The notes under the pieces are model-generated. The model saw only the letters and a list, made by a program, of their open reading frames with translations, made no database searches and had not been told where the DNA came from. Source: Sphingobacteriaceae bacterium (GTDB lineage: Bacteria > Bacteroidota > Bacteroidia > B-17B0 > Aurantibacillaceae). Taken from it: DNA of 64,000 bases. Both the position numbers and the translations under genes were made by a program. This document shows positions 36,542 to 44,576 of the stretch, piece by piece (position 1 is the stretch's first letter; the number at the start of each line of letters is the position of its first letter). The DNA lies in contig CANKBS010000011.1 of assembly GCA_947480015.1 (NCBI GenBank), positions 1 to 64,000 on the forward strand, written 5' to 3'.

Positions 36542-36608
36542 AGCCGTTTATAAGCGGTTGAAAAGATGTTAACACATTGTAATACAGCCGTTTGAGAAGG
36601 TTGAAAAG
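36542..36608. repeat. Two imperfect direct repeats upstream of the gene at 35999
   Basis: AGCCGTTT-ATAAGC-GGTTGAAAAG (36542-36565) and AGCCGTTT-GAGAA-GGTTGAAAAG (36586-36608) share both flanks with different centres, 44 bases apart. They could be binding sites for a regulator of the minus-strand gene starting at 36436. Confidence 0.5.
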
Positions 36609-36638
36609 TAATTTTTTAATTTAACTTAATTTCGGGAA

Positions 36639-37730
36639 TCAATCCTTTTTGTAAACCAATACGTTAAAAACGTAAGGATTTATTTTTTTGATTTGTTCAG
36701 AACGTTTTAGGCTTTTTAAGCTTGATTTTTTGTTCGATTGGCCTAAAAGCTGCTTTCTGGTGCTGTCAACATCAATGGCATTGATGGATTTAAGGATTTC
36801 GTTGGTCTTAATTGCAAAACCGGTAGCCTCAGCCCCTGAAATTTTACCACGAATAACCCCAATAATGTTACCGTATTCATCCAGTAAAGGTCCGCCACTG
36901 TTACCCGGATTAACGGGAATAGAGATTTGGTACATGCTGGTATCGTTCGAATAGCCACTTAGTGAGCTCAAAGAACCTTCGCCGTACACCACTTCTTTAC
37001 GAGGATAGCCTAAAGTAAAAACTTTTTCACCGATGTCGGTGGTTTTTTCTTTCAAAGCGAAAGGGATTTGCCAGTTTTTACTTACGTCCGAATTTTCAAT
37101 TTTTAATACCGCTAAATCTAGTCTGGCATCTGCAAATATAAGGCTAGCCAAGGTTCTTTCGGTGGTGTTATTTCTCACAAAAATACTATCGGCGCTGTTT
37201 ACCATGTGAAAACTGGTAATGATATATCCTTTGTTGTTAATGGCAAAAGCACTACCCTCTAAGTTAGCAGGGGCATAAACTTTTTTATTACTCATGGTAA
37301 TCCCTTCCACAATGCCGTCGCTTGAAGCTTTTAACTCCATGACAACGCGGTTAAGGTCGGTAATTTTATTGTTTTGTTGTTTGAAGAAATAACCGCCTGT
37401 GCTTAATAACGCTACGGTGCTCAACACCGCAATAACAGCGGTACTTGCCGCAACAGCAAGTGTTCTTCCGTGACGTTTGGCAAAGGTTTCTTCGCGGTAC
37501 ATGGAAATAACCTTTGAATTAATGCCTAATTCCTTTTCGTGAATAGCCTTCAGTTTTTTCTTTAATTCGTTACGGGTAGCGTGCTGAGCTAAGGAGGCAA
37601 TAAGGGTTTTATGTTCCTGGAACGCTTTAGCAAACACCTCATCGTTGCTCAATTGGTTCTCAAAACCTGCTTTATCTTCAGCACTTAAGGTTCCTTTAAT
37701 GTAATTGTCAAATAAATCTATCGGTCTCAT
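36639..37730 (-). CDS. Anti-sigma-like membrane protein fused to an HtrA-like serine protease
   Basis: The 363 residues have three parts. Residues 1-88 are cytoplasmic and look like Bacteroidota anti-sigma N-termini (RPIDLFDNYIKGTLSAEDKAGFENQLSND..., helical, no zinc site). One membrane helix follows (about 90-113). A periplasmic trypsin-like S1C domain covers about 135-315. The catalytic triad appears complete: His in SFHMVNSADS, Asp in DARLDLAVLKIE, Ser in NPGNSGGPLLDEYG. No PDZ domain follows; the Lys-rich tail is short. It lies nine bases after an ECF sigma gene, so it probably holds that sigma factor and senses envelope damage through its own protease domain. The role is inferred. Confidence 0.85.
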   Translation of the reverse strand: MRPIDLFDNYIKGTLSAEDKAGFENQLSNDEVFAKAFQEHKTLIASLAQHATRNELKKKLKAIHEKELGINSKVISMYREETFAKRHGRTLAVAASTAVIAVLSTVALLSTGGYFFKQQNNKITDLNRVVMELKASSDGIVEGITMSNKKVYAPANLEGSAFAINNKGYIITSFHMVNSADSIFVRNNTTERTLASLIFADARLDLAVLKIENSDVSKNWQIPFALKEKTTDIGEKVFTLGYPRKEVVYGEGSLSSLSGYSNDTSMYQISIPVNPGNSGGPLLDEYGNIIGVIRGKISGAEATGFAIKTNEILKSINAIDVDSTRKQLLGQSNKKSSLKSLKRSEQIKKINPYVFNVLVYKKD

Positions 37731-37739
37731 GTCTATCTG

Positions 37740-38324
37740 TTATTTTTCCTGTTCAATACTGTGTGTTTCAAAAAAATATTTCTTTAATCGTTGTAAACAT
37801 TTGTACTTCTGGTTTTTGGCATTGTCGGCGTTGGTATAGCCAAATTTTTCGGCAATCTCATCCATATTTAATTTAGATAAGTAATAGTCCTTAATTAAGG
37901 TAGCACAAGGCTCACCAAGTTCAAGCAAACTTTTATTCATCTTATCCAGATTTTTTTCCTTCTCACTGTGTTCTGCCACATCACCTGTTACATCTGCCAG
38001 TTCGTTCTCGTCATCTTCCTTAAATAAAAATGTTTTACCGTTTTTTTTAAGTTGTTTTAACCACAAACGTTTGGCAACCGAATAAATATAAGTCTGCAGC
38101 TGACAGTTTAAACTAAACTGGGGTTTTTGTGCATTTTCATACAAAACGATCACCGTTTCTTGATAAATGTCCTGAGCCGCTTCCTCGGTACCCGAATTGT
38201 TTACAATAAATTTAAGAACGATGTTATAGTACTTCTTATATAAGGCGCTTAAGATCTCGTTGTTGCCATTGCGCAAACCATCAATAAACTGGTCATCTGT
38301 AAACTGCAATTTGCTTTTAGACAT
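37740..38324 (-). CDS. ECF-type RNA polymerase sigma factor
   Basis: A sigma-70 family extracytoplasmic-function factor of 194 residues. Region 2 (about 15-85) has YKKYYNIVLKFIVNNSGTEEAAQDIYQETVIVLYEN and YSVAKRLWLKQLKK. Region 4 (about 130-190) has CATLIKDYYLSKLNMDEIAEKFGYTNADNAKNQKYKCL, the helix-turn-helix for -35 recognition. It is cotranscribed with the anti-sigma-protease gene. Three GGTAACC-type boxes upstream may be ECF promoter parts. Confidence 0.92.
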   Translation of the reverse strand: MSKSKLQFTDDQFIDGLRNGNNEILSALYKKYYNIVLKFIVNNSGTEEAAQDIYQETVIVLYENAQKPQFSLNCQLQTYIYSVAKRLWLKQLKKNGKTFLFKEDDENELADVTGDVAEHSEKEKNLDKMNKSLLELGEPCATLIKDYYLSKLNMDEIAEKFGYTNADNAKNQKYKCLQRLKKYFFETHSIEQEK

Positions 38325-38629
38325 AAACGCCTTAGTTAGTATTAATACCCGATTTTGATAAAGGTAACCTGTTTTTAAGAAAAAATTGATTTTGAAAATT
38401 TGGATATTAGTTCATTAGGTTTATAATAAGCCAACAAGTAAAAAAACAGCCTTCATAAGGAAAGAAGGATAGTGGGTAACCCGGGAATTAGTGACGAATA
38501 CGAAATTTTATAGCATTGAAAATCAAGGCATTGTAAAATAATACAAAAAACTTGAAATTAATTGGGTTACCATTTTAAGATTTCGGTATAAATGTAAAAT
38601 TAACAACCAATTTAAAAAATTAAACTGAA
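38325..38629. other. 305-bp intergenic region with three GGTAACC boxes
   Basis: Between the ECF operon (leftward) and two lipoprotein genes (rightward). GGTAACC occurs at 38363-38369 and 38475-38481 (inside GGGTAACCC), and its complement GGTTACC at 38565-38571. ECF -35 elements often contain a GTAAC or GAAC core, so these may be recognised by the adjacent sigma factor. No gene is seen. Confidence 0.4.
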
Positions 38630-38863
38630 ATGAAAAAAGTATTATCAATTATCGCAGTAGCTGTTTTAGCTACAACTTTCGTAGCATGTGGACCATCTGC
38701 AGAAGAAAAAGCTAAATTAGAAGAAAGAGCAAAACAAATCCAAGATTCAATTGCTACTTCTATCAGCGAATCAATGCAAACTGCTGAGCCTGCTGATTCA
38801 ACTGCTGCTGCAACTACTGAAACCGTTGCTGCTGCTGCACCTGCTGCTGAAGCTCATAAGTAA
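38630..38863 (+). CDS. Small lipoprotein, first of a duplicated pair
   Basis: The 77 residues have a lipoprotein signal (VLSIIAVAVLATTFVACGP, lipid Cys near 20), then a charged helix SAEEKAKLEERAKQIQDSIATSISESMQ and an Ala/Thr/Pro-rich tail. Only the helix resembles its neighbour at 38965: both have CGP.AE, RAK..QDSIA and SM. Such short helical lipoproteins may line the outer membrane in the manner of Lpp, but that is speculation. A terminator follows at once. Confidence 0.75.
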   Translation: MKKVLSIIAVAVLATTFVACGPSAEEKAKLEERAKQIQDSIATSISESMQTAEPADSTAAATTETVAAAAPAAEAHK

Positions 38864-38887
38864 GAATTTGTGTTTAGTTAGAAGATT

Positions 38888-38935
38888 AGCCTCAAAGCAT
38901 TTTGCTTTGGGGCTTTTCTGTTTTTTGATTAGCTT
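38888..38935 (+). terminator. Terminator between the two small lipoprotein genes
   Basis: AGCCTCAAAGC (38888-38898) pairs with GCTTTGGGGCT (38904-38914) with one T-G wobble, followed by TTTCTG and six T. Confidence 0.85.
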
Positions 38936-38964
38936 TGTTTCTCTATAATTTAAAATTATTTAAA

Positions 38965-39222
38965 ATGAAAAAAATTACTGTTTTTACCGCTTTAAGCTGT
39001 GTTTTATATTTAAGTTCATGTGGCCCTGCTGCCGAAGACCGCAAAGCCATGCACCGCAGAGCAAAAGTTTTTCAGGATTCAATAGCCAATGTGCTTCAAA
39101 CGTCTATGGATGAAGCTGCTGCTCCCGGGCCAAACGCCGCTATTTCGGTGCAGCCGGGTTCTGTGCAGCCCGTTACGCCGGCTACAGCCGCAAATACCGT
39201 AGCACCCAACACTAAAAAATAA
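38965..39222 (+). CDS. Small lipoprotein, second of a duplicated pair
   Basis: The 85 residues start MKKITVFTALSCVLYLSSCGP. An upstream in-frame start at 38935 lies within the terminator of the previous gene and is not used. It shares the CGPAAEDRKAMHRRAKVFQDSIANVLQTSM pattern with the preceding gene, interrupted here by different residues, and has a Pro/Ala/Val-rich tail. Both are paralogues of unknown function. Confidence 0.75.
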   Translation: MKKITVFTALSCVLYLSSCGPAAEDRKAMHRRAKVFQDSIANVLQTSMDEAAAPGPNAAISVQPGSVQPVTPATAANTVAPNTKK

Positions 39223-39253
39223 GAATAAACCTAGTTGTCCTAAAAACCGAACC

Positions 39254-40339
39254 ATGTCAGAAATAACCATTCAAAAAGTACTTGATGCTTTAAAATACGT
39301 AGATGACCCCGATCTTAAAAAAGATTTGGTAACACTCAATATGATCAAAGATGTTGACGTGAACGGAAAAAATATTTCCTTCACCGTTGTGTTAACTACG
39401 CCGGCTTGTCCGATGAAGGACATGATTCAAAACGCTTGCCTCAATGCTATTTTACATTATGTAGATAAAGAAGCCAAGGTGAAAATCACTATGAGCTCGA
39501 ATGTGACAAGTAATAAAGAAAAAGATGAAACGACCCTGCGTGATGTGCGTAATATTATTGCGGTTGCCAGTGGTAAGGGTGGGGTTGGAAAAAGCACCAT
39601 AGCCGCTAATTTAGCAGTGGGTTTGGCTAAACAGGGCGCTAAAGTGGGTTTAATTGATGCCGATATTTACGGACCGTCGCAACACATTATGTTTGGGGTG
39701 CAGATGGAAAATCCGGGTTCGGCTGAAGTTGACGGACAGAAAAAAATGCTGCCCATTGTGAGTCACGGAATCAAATTAATTTCAATTGGTTTTTTAGCGG
39801 GACCAAATCAGGTGATTGCGCTACGCGGACCTATGGCTACCAAAGCACTCATGCAATTGTTTCACGAAACAGCTTGGGGTGAATTGGATTATTTAATTGT
39901 TGATCTTCCTCCCGGAACCGGTGATATTCAAATTAGTTTATGTAGTCAGATACCTGTTACCGGTGCTGTGGTTGTTTGTACGCCACAGGATGTGGCCATT
40001 GCCGATGCCAGAAAAGGCATTGCCTTGTTTCAATTACCACAAGTTAACGTACCGGTATTAGGGTTGATAGAGAACATGGCTTGGTTTACACCGGCTGAGT
40101 TACCTGAAAACAAATATTATATATTCGGTCAGGATGGTATGAAACATCTGGCTGAAGAAATGAATCTGCCTTTGATCGCACAAATTCCTTTGGTGCAAAG
40201 TGTGCGCGAAGCTTCTGATGCGGGCCGTCCGGCTGTGATGCAGGATAATACCCCACAAGCATTAGCCTTTATGGAAATGGCTCAGAATGTAGCCCAACAG
40301 GTTTCCATCAGAAACGTTGAAGCCGTTGAAACGGTTTAG
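39254..40339 (+). CDS. mrp: Mrp/NBP35-family iron-sulfur carrier ATPase
   Basis: A scaffold or carrier ATPase for Fe-S cluster delivery. The N-terminal DUF59/MIP18-like domain (about 1-90) has TLNMIKDVDVNGKNISFTVVLTTPACPMKD. The MinD-like ATPase domain follows with the deviant Walker A SGKGGVGKSTIAANLAVGLA, IDADIYGPS and DYLIVDLPPGTGDIQ. The 361-residue length is typical of this fused form. An intrinsic terminator lies downstream. Confidence 0.94.
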   Translation: MSEITIQKVLDALKYVDDPDLKKDLVTLNMIKDVDVNGKNISFTVVLTTPACPMKDMIQNACLNAILHYVDKEAKVKITMSSNVTSNKEKDETTLRDVRNIIAVASGKGGVGKSTIAANLAVGLAKQGAKVGLIDADIYGPSQHIMFGVQMENPGSAEVDGQKKMLPIVSHGIKLISIGFLAGPNQVIALRGPMATKALMQLFHETAWGELDYLIVDLPPGTGDIQISLCSQIPVTGAVVVCTPQDVAIADARKGIALFQLPQVNVPVLGLIENMAWFTPAELPENKYYIFGQDGMKHLAEEMNLPLIAQIPLVQSVREASDAGRPAVMQDNTPQALAFMEMAQNVAQQVSIRNVEAVETV

Positions 40340-40362
40340 AACTTAAATTTATAATAAAATTA

Positions 40363-40398
40363 AAAGGGCATTTACTCCAAAGTAAACGCCCTTTTTTT
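40363..40398 (+). terminator. Terminator of the mrp gene
   Basis: AAGGGCATTTACT (40364-40376) pairs with AGTAAACGCCCTT (40381-40393) with one A-C mismatch and is followed by T residues. The minus strand ends in AAAATTTTA-rich sequence, so it may also serve the gene at 40417. Confidence 0.85.
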
Positions 40399-40416
40399 AT
40401 TAAAATGAATTGGATG

Positions 40417-41361
40417 TTATTTTTTCAAATTCGCAAGCATGTTCTCAACCAGTTTGGGCAGATCGTATTTGATCTTCCAGCCCCAGTCGTTACGCGCGTT
40501 TTCGTCGTTGATGCTTTTTGGCCAACTGTCGGCAATGGCCTGGCGGAAATCGGGATTATAGCTGATGCTAAAATCGGGTAGGTGTTTTTTAATTTCGTTG
40601 GTTATCTCTTTTGGAGAAAAACTTATGCCTGATAAGTTATAAGAACCTCTTATTTTAATGCTATCAGCCGGAGCCTGCATGATCTCGATGGTAGCGCGAA
40701 TGGCGTCTTCCATGTGCATCATAGGTAAGGCGGTGTTTTCACTTAAAAAACATTCGTACTCGTTGCTTTTTAACGCTTCGTGAAAAATATGAACCGCGTA
40801 ATCGGTGGTGCCTCCACCCGGAGCGCTTTTCCAGCCAATGAGTCCGGGGTAACGCAAGCTTCTTACATCAACCCCAAACTTTTTAAAATACCACTCGCAC
40901 CATCTTTCACCGGCTTGTTTGCTGATGCCATAAATGGTAGAAGGCTCCATAACCGTGTATTGAGGCGTATTTTGCTGTGGGGTAGTTGGACCAAAAACGG
41001 CAATGGAGCTAGGCCAGTAAATTTGACGAATGTGTTTTTCTTTGGCTAAATCAAGTACATGAAACAAACTTTCCATGTTTAATTTCCAGGCAAACATGGG
41101 GTTTTGTTCACCGGTAGCCGAAAGCATGGCTGCCAAATGATATACCTGAGTGAAGCCGTGTTTTTTTACTAAATCAAAAAGGGCAGTTTTATCAAGCGCA
41201 TCTAATCTTTCAAAGGTGTTTTTTGTAAAGGCTCCGCTTTCTTTTAAATCGGAAGGAATGACATTTTCATGGCCGTAAAGGGCCGATAACGTTTCTGTTA
41301 ATTCAACGCCAATTTGCCCTCCGGCCCCTATAATGAGTACTTTTTCCTTTGTGTGTGCCAT
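40417..41361 (-). CDS. tdh: L-threonine 3-dehydrogenase, SDR type
   Basis: Oxidises L-threonine to 2-amino-3-oxobutyrate using NAD. The 314 residues match the short-chain (UDP-galactose-epimerase-like) TDH: the NAD motif VLIIGAGGQIGVEL, YHLAAMLSATGEQNP, the catalytic segment SSIAVFG..., YGISKQAGERWCEWYF (Tyr and Lys), RYPGLIGWKSAPGGGTTDYAV, and SWPKSINDENARNDWGW at the C-terminus. The last two are diagnostic for this enzyme. Confidence 0.92.
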   Translation of the reverse strand: MAHTKEKVLIIGAGGQIGVELTETLSALYGHENVIPSDLKESGAFTKNTFERLDALDKTALFDLVKKHGFTQVYHLAAMLSATGEQNPMFAWKLNMESLFHVLDLAKEKHIRQIYWPSSIAVFGPTTPQQNTPQYTVMEPSTIYGISKQAGERWCEWYFKKFGVDVRSLRYPGLIGWKSAPGGGTTDYAVHIFHEALKSNEYECFLSENTALPMMHMEDAIRATIEIMQAPADSIKIRGSYNLSGISFSPKEITNEIKKHLPDFSISYNPDFRQAIADSWPKSINDENARNDWGWKIKYDLPKLVENMLANLKK

Positions 41362-41391
41362 GGTAATTTCGCTAATTCCTTTTACAATTTG

Positions 41392-41399
41392 TATCTTTG
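41392..41399 (+). promoter_or_regulatory. -7 element before the small gene at 41453
   Basis: A perfect TATCTTTG lies 54 bases before the start of the small gene. No -33 TTG is seen at the usual distance. Confidence 0.45.
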
Positions 41400-41452
41400 C
41401 AAACGTAATTAAAAATGCGCTGATTTAAAAGAGTGTTTTCATAGTAAAAATT

Positions 41453-41647
41453 ATGAAGTTAGACAGAACCGCACATAATGCTTATCATTTTAGAGATCAG
41501 CCATCTGAAGGTGAGAATTATAAGAACCTCTCATTAATTGAGTTGTGCGAGGTTTTTAATTATTTGCAAAGTGTTGCTTTTAATTTTAAGTTGAATGAAT
41601 ATCCAAGGATGGACAAAACAATTCATTCCGCAAGAAAAACCGGCTAA
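41453..41647 (+). CDS. Small protein, likely partner of a lost nucleotidyltransferase
   Basis: The 64 residues are MKLDRTAHNAYHFRDQPSEG..., then LSLIELCEVFNYLQSVAFNF and PRMDKTIHSARKTG. From memory, small Bacteroidota proteins of this shape (M..D+T..., then Y..ERL....YL...A..., ending RMD+..F.ARK) sit directly before a nucleotidyltransferase gene. Here the downstream gene is reduced to a 20-codon remnant, so this one may be an orphan. Family name and role (possible antitoxin or adaptor) are uncertain. Confidence 0.5.
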   Translation: MKLDRTAHNAYHFRDQPSEGENYKNLSLIELCEVFNYLQSVAFNFKLNEYPRMDKTIHSARKTG

Positions 41648-41705
41648 TATTTTTAATAGAAACATTAAGGAATTTCTAAGTGCTTTAGAAAGTTTACCGC
41701 AATAA
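41646..41705 (+). pseudogene. Remnant of a nucleotidyltransferase N-terminus
   Basis: In the +3 frame the bases after the small gene encode NIFNRNIKEFLSALESLPQ and then a stop. The opening resembles the start of Bacteroidota nucleotidyltransferases of the MNIFN...EF..ALN... type that normally continue with a VGG motif. The ATG is missing and the rest of the gene is absent. The fragment is short, so chance similarity is possible. Confidence 0.35.
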
Positions 41706-41739
41706 AATTGAGAGTATAACCTGCAATTATACATTGATT

Positions 41740-42804
41740 ATGGCATTATTGATTAATAAAACAGACAAAAACGTTCTGAAGCAACGTTTAAAAGAAGAGA
41801 ACATTCAGCGTAAAACCATTTCGTTTTACCGTTATGTAAACATTCCAAATCCGAAAGAGTTACGCGACGAATTGTTTAAAGCTTGGAGTGGTTTTAATTG
41901 TTTTGGTCGTATTTATTTAGCCGAAGAAGGCATTAATGCACAAATGAATGTGCCCGAAAGTGCCTGGGATGATTTTCTAAAACAACTTCATGCTATTCCT
42001 TATTTTGCCGGAGTGCCCATTAAACACGCAGTGGATGGGAACGGCAAATCGTTTTATAAACTTATTATCAAAGTCAGAACCAAAATTGTTTCGGATGGCA
42101 TTAACGATGAACGTTTTGATCCCTCTAATACGGGAAGATATTTAAATGCGGCCGAATTTAATAAAGTCATTGAAGATGAAAACACCATTGTAGTGGATAT
42201 GCGCAACCATTATGAAAGTGAAGTGGGACGCTTTGACCGTGCTTTTTGTCCGGATGCCGACACCTTTCGTGAAGAGTTACCTTTGGTGATAGATCATTTA
42301 AAAGGTCAAGAAGATAAAAAGATTTTGATGTATTGCACCGGTGGGATACGCTGTGAGAAGGCCAGCGCCTATTTTAAACACAAGGGTTTTAACGATGTGA
42401 ACCATTTGCAGGGTGGAATTATTCAGTATGCAAAGGAGATCAAAGAACAGAACCTGGAAAGTAAATTCAAGGGCATTAATTTTGTGTTTGATGAGCGAAT
42501 CGGCGAACGCATTACTTCCGACATCTTATCCGAATGTCACCAATGCGGTAAGGCTTGCGACACGCATGTGAATTGCAAAAACGACGATTGTCATTTGTTG
42601 TTTATTCAATGTGCCGACTGTGCCGAAAAAATGCAAGGCTGTTGCACGCCGGAGTGTATGCACATTGCAGCTTTACCTATTGAAGAACAACGCGAATTAA
42701 GAAAAGGTCGGGTAAAAAACGGTCCCGAGTGTTTATCGGTATATAAAAGTCGGTTGCGACCAAATTTAAAGGATGTATTAAAAAATAACTTATCTTTAAA
42801 ATAA
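41740..42804 (+). CDS. trhO: tRNA uridine(34) hydroxylase, TrhO (rhodanese-like)
   Basis: Installs the 5-hydroxyl on wobble uridine of some tRNAs. The 354 residues start MALLINKTDKNVLKQRL. The N-terminal ferredoxin-like domain has FNCFGRIYLAEEGINAQMNVP. A rhodanese domain follows, with the active Cys in ILMYCTGGIRCEKASAYFKHKGF, and a C-terminal Cys-rich zinc segment (CHQCGKACDTHVNC..., CADCAEKMQGCC). These features define the YceA/TrhO family. An in-frame TTG at 41734 is less likely. The next gene starts eight bases later. Confidence 0.93.
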   Translation: MALLINKTDKNVLKQRLKEENIQRKTISFYRYVNIPNPKELRDELFKAWSGFNCFGRIYLAEEGINAQMNVPESAWDDFLKQLHAIPYFAGVPIKHAVDGNGKSFYKLIIKVRTKIVSDGINDERFDPSNTGRYLNAAEFNKVIEDENTIVVDMRNHYESEVGRFDRAFCPDADTFREELPLVIDHLKGQEDKKILMYCTGGIRCEKASAYFKHKGFNDVNHLQGGIIQYAKEIKEQNLESKFKGINFVFDERIGERITSDILSECHQCGKACDTHVNCKNDDCHLLFIQCADCAEKMQGCCTPECMHIAALPIEEQRELRKGRVKNGPECLSVYKSRLRPNLKDVLKNNLSLK

Positions 42805-42812
42805 AAATCATT

Positions 42813-43355
42813 ATGAAAAAAACAGCGATCCTGTTATTATGTTCAGTTTTAATACTTGGCATTAGCTCATGCACTAAAACCAAACAGGCGGTAGATGAAT
42901 TAACCGAGTTTGACATTAATTATACCACTAATTTAAACATACCTTCCACTAGTTTCACCACGGTTACTACACCTGTAGACATTAGCACGCCAAATATTCC
43001 AACAGCCTCTTCATCGCGATTTACCAGTGAGAAAACCACGCAAGATTTGGTAAGTGAGATTAAAATGACCAAGTTTAATATTTCAACGACTGGCACCAAC
43101 CTCGATTTTTTAAAATCGGTTTCTATATATATTAAAGCAGATGCCCAAAGCGAATTACTGGTAGCCACTAAAAGCAATATACCTGCGGGCATAACCGCAA
43201 CCACAGCCGACTTAAAAAATGTAAACATTAAGGAATATATTTTTAAAGATAACATTCAGTTCAGGGTAAGTTTTCTTTTTCAAACCGGTTCAGCCGGTAC
43301 TCAGAATTTGAAACTCGACCAAACTGTGCACGTGAAAGCTACCATTCTGAAATAA
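42813..43355 (+). CDS. Unknown lipoprotein
   Basis: The 180 residues have a lipoprotein signal (ILLLCSVLILGISSCTKTKQAV, Cys near 21). The mature chain is Thr/Ser-rich and mostly beta (FDINYTTNLNIPSTSFTTVTTPVDI, ISTTGTNLDFLKSVSIYIKAD, FRVSFLFQTG). It looks like a small surface domain of immunoglobulin-like type. Eight-base gaps on both sides put it in one unit with trhO and hmgA, without a functional link that I can see. Confidence 0.65.
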   Translation: MKKTAILLLCSVLILGISSCTKTKQAVDELTEFDINYTTNLNIPSTSFTTVTTPVDISTPNIPTASSSRFTSEKTTQDLVSEIKMTKFNISTTGTNLDFLKSVSIYIKADAQSELLVATKSNIPAGITATTADLKNVNIKEYIFKDNIQFRVSFLFQTGSAGTQNLKLDQTVHVKATILK

Positions 43356-43363
43356 TTTTAACC

Positions 43364-44521
43364 ATGCCTATTTATCAAAAACTGGGAGAGATTCCGCCGA
43401 AGCGACATACCGTTTTTAAAAACAAAAACGGCAACCATTATTATGAGCAATTATTCGGAACAGAAGGATTTAGCGGAATGGATTCACTCTTATACCATAC
43501 GCACCGTCCAACTCAAGTAAAAGAAATATTGCGCAGTTATTCGGTGGAGCCAAAAATTGCCATCAACAAAAACATCAAAGCCCTTTTATTAAAAGGTTTC
43601 GAACTAAAACCAACAGCCGATTATTTAGAAAGTCGTAAAACGCTTTTAATTAATTCGGATTGTGCCATTGGTTTAGCGGCTCCTACAAGAAGTCAGACGG
43701 AATATTTTTATAAGAACGCCGATGCCGATGAGATGCTTTTCATTCATAGAGGAAAAGGCGTTTTAAAAACCTTTATGGGTAACATTCCTTTTGAGTACGG
43801 CGATTATTTAATCATTCCGCGAGGGATGATTTATCAGATGCATTTTGAAACTAGCGATAACCGTTTGTTGTTTTGCGAAAGTCATGCCCCTTACTACACG
43901 CCTAAGCGTTATAAAAATTCGCAAGGGCAGTTATTAGAACATTCACCATTTTGTGAACGCGATTATAAATTGCCTATGCAGTTGGAAACGCATGATGAAA
44001 AAGGTGATTTTTTAATGAAGATTAAAAAGGAAGGCATGATGCATGAACTGGTGTTTGCCACGCATCCCTTTGATGTAGTGGGCTGGGATGGTTATAATTT
44101 TCCTTGGGGCTTCTCCATTCATAATTTTGAACCTATTACCGGCCGCTTGCATCAACCGCCACCGGTGCACCAAACGTTTGAAACGTCTACATTTGTGGTT
44201 TGCAGTTTTTGCCCACGTTTATACGATTACCATCCATTATCTATACCGGCACCTTACAATCATAGCAATATAGATAGCGATGAGGTATTGTATTACGTAG
44301 ATGGGGATTTCATGAGCCGTAATAATATTGAACAAGGGCATATTACCTTACATCCTAAGGGCATTCCACACGGACCCGCACCAGGAGCGATGGAGCGTAG
44401 CATTGGTAAAACCGATACGCAAGAACTTGCTGTGATGATAGACACCTTTAAACCTTTGATGGTAACCGAAGATGCCATGGCTATTGATGACGGTAAGTAT
44501 TACAAAAGTTGGGTAGAGTAA
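43364..44521 (+). CDS. hmgA: Homogentisate 1,2-dioxygenase
   Basis: Opens the ring of homogentisate in tyrosine and phenylalanine breakdown, using non-haem iron. The 385 residues form a cupin fold. Visible motifs are YHTHRPTQV, the central iron region MLFIHRGKGVLKTFMGNIPFEYGDYLIIPRG (broken here for description), VCSFCPRLYDYHP, HSNIDSDEVLYYVDGDF and HPKGIPHGPAPGAMERSIG. The family usually lies with other tyrosine catabolism genes, but none adjoins it here. Confidence 0.9.
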   Translation: MPIYQKLGEIPPKRHTVFKNKNGNHYYEQLFGTEGFSGMDSLLYHTHRPTQVKEILRSYSVEPKIAINKNIKALLLKGFELKPTADYLESRKTLLINSDCAIGLAAPTRSQTEYFYKNADADEMLFIHRGKGVLKTFMGNIPFEYGDYLIIPRGMIYQMHFETSDNRLLFCESHAPYYTPKRYKNSQGQLLEHSPFCERDYKLPMQLETHDEKGDFLMKIKKEGMMHELVFATHPFDVVGWDGYNFPWGFSIHNFEPITGRLHQPPPVHQTFETSTFVVCSFCPRLYDYHPLSIPAPYNHSNIDSDEVLYYVDGDFMSRNNIEQGHITLHPKGIPHGPAPGAMERSIGKTDTQELAVMIDTFKPLMVTEDAMAIDDGKYYKSWVE

Positions 44522-44576
44522 AAAGGCTCTATTGCGTGTATGTATGAATCATACAAATGGGTTATTTAATTCATTT

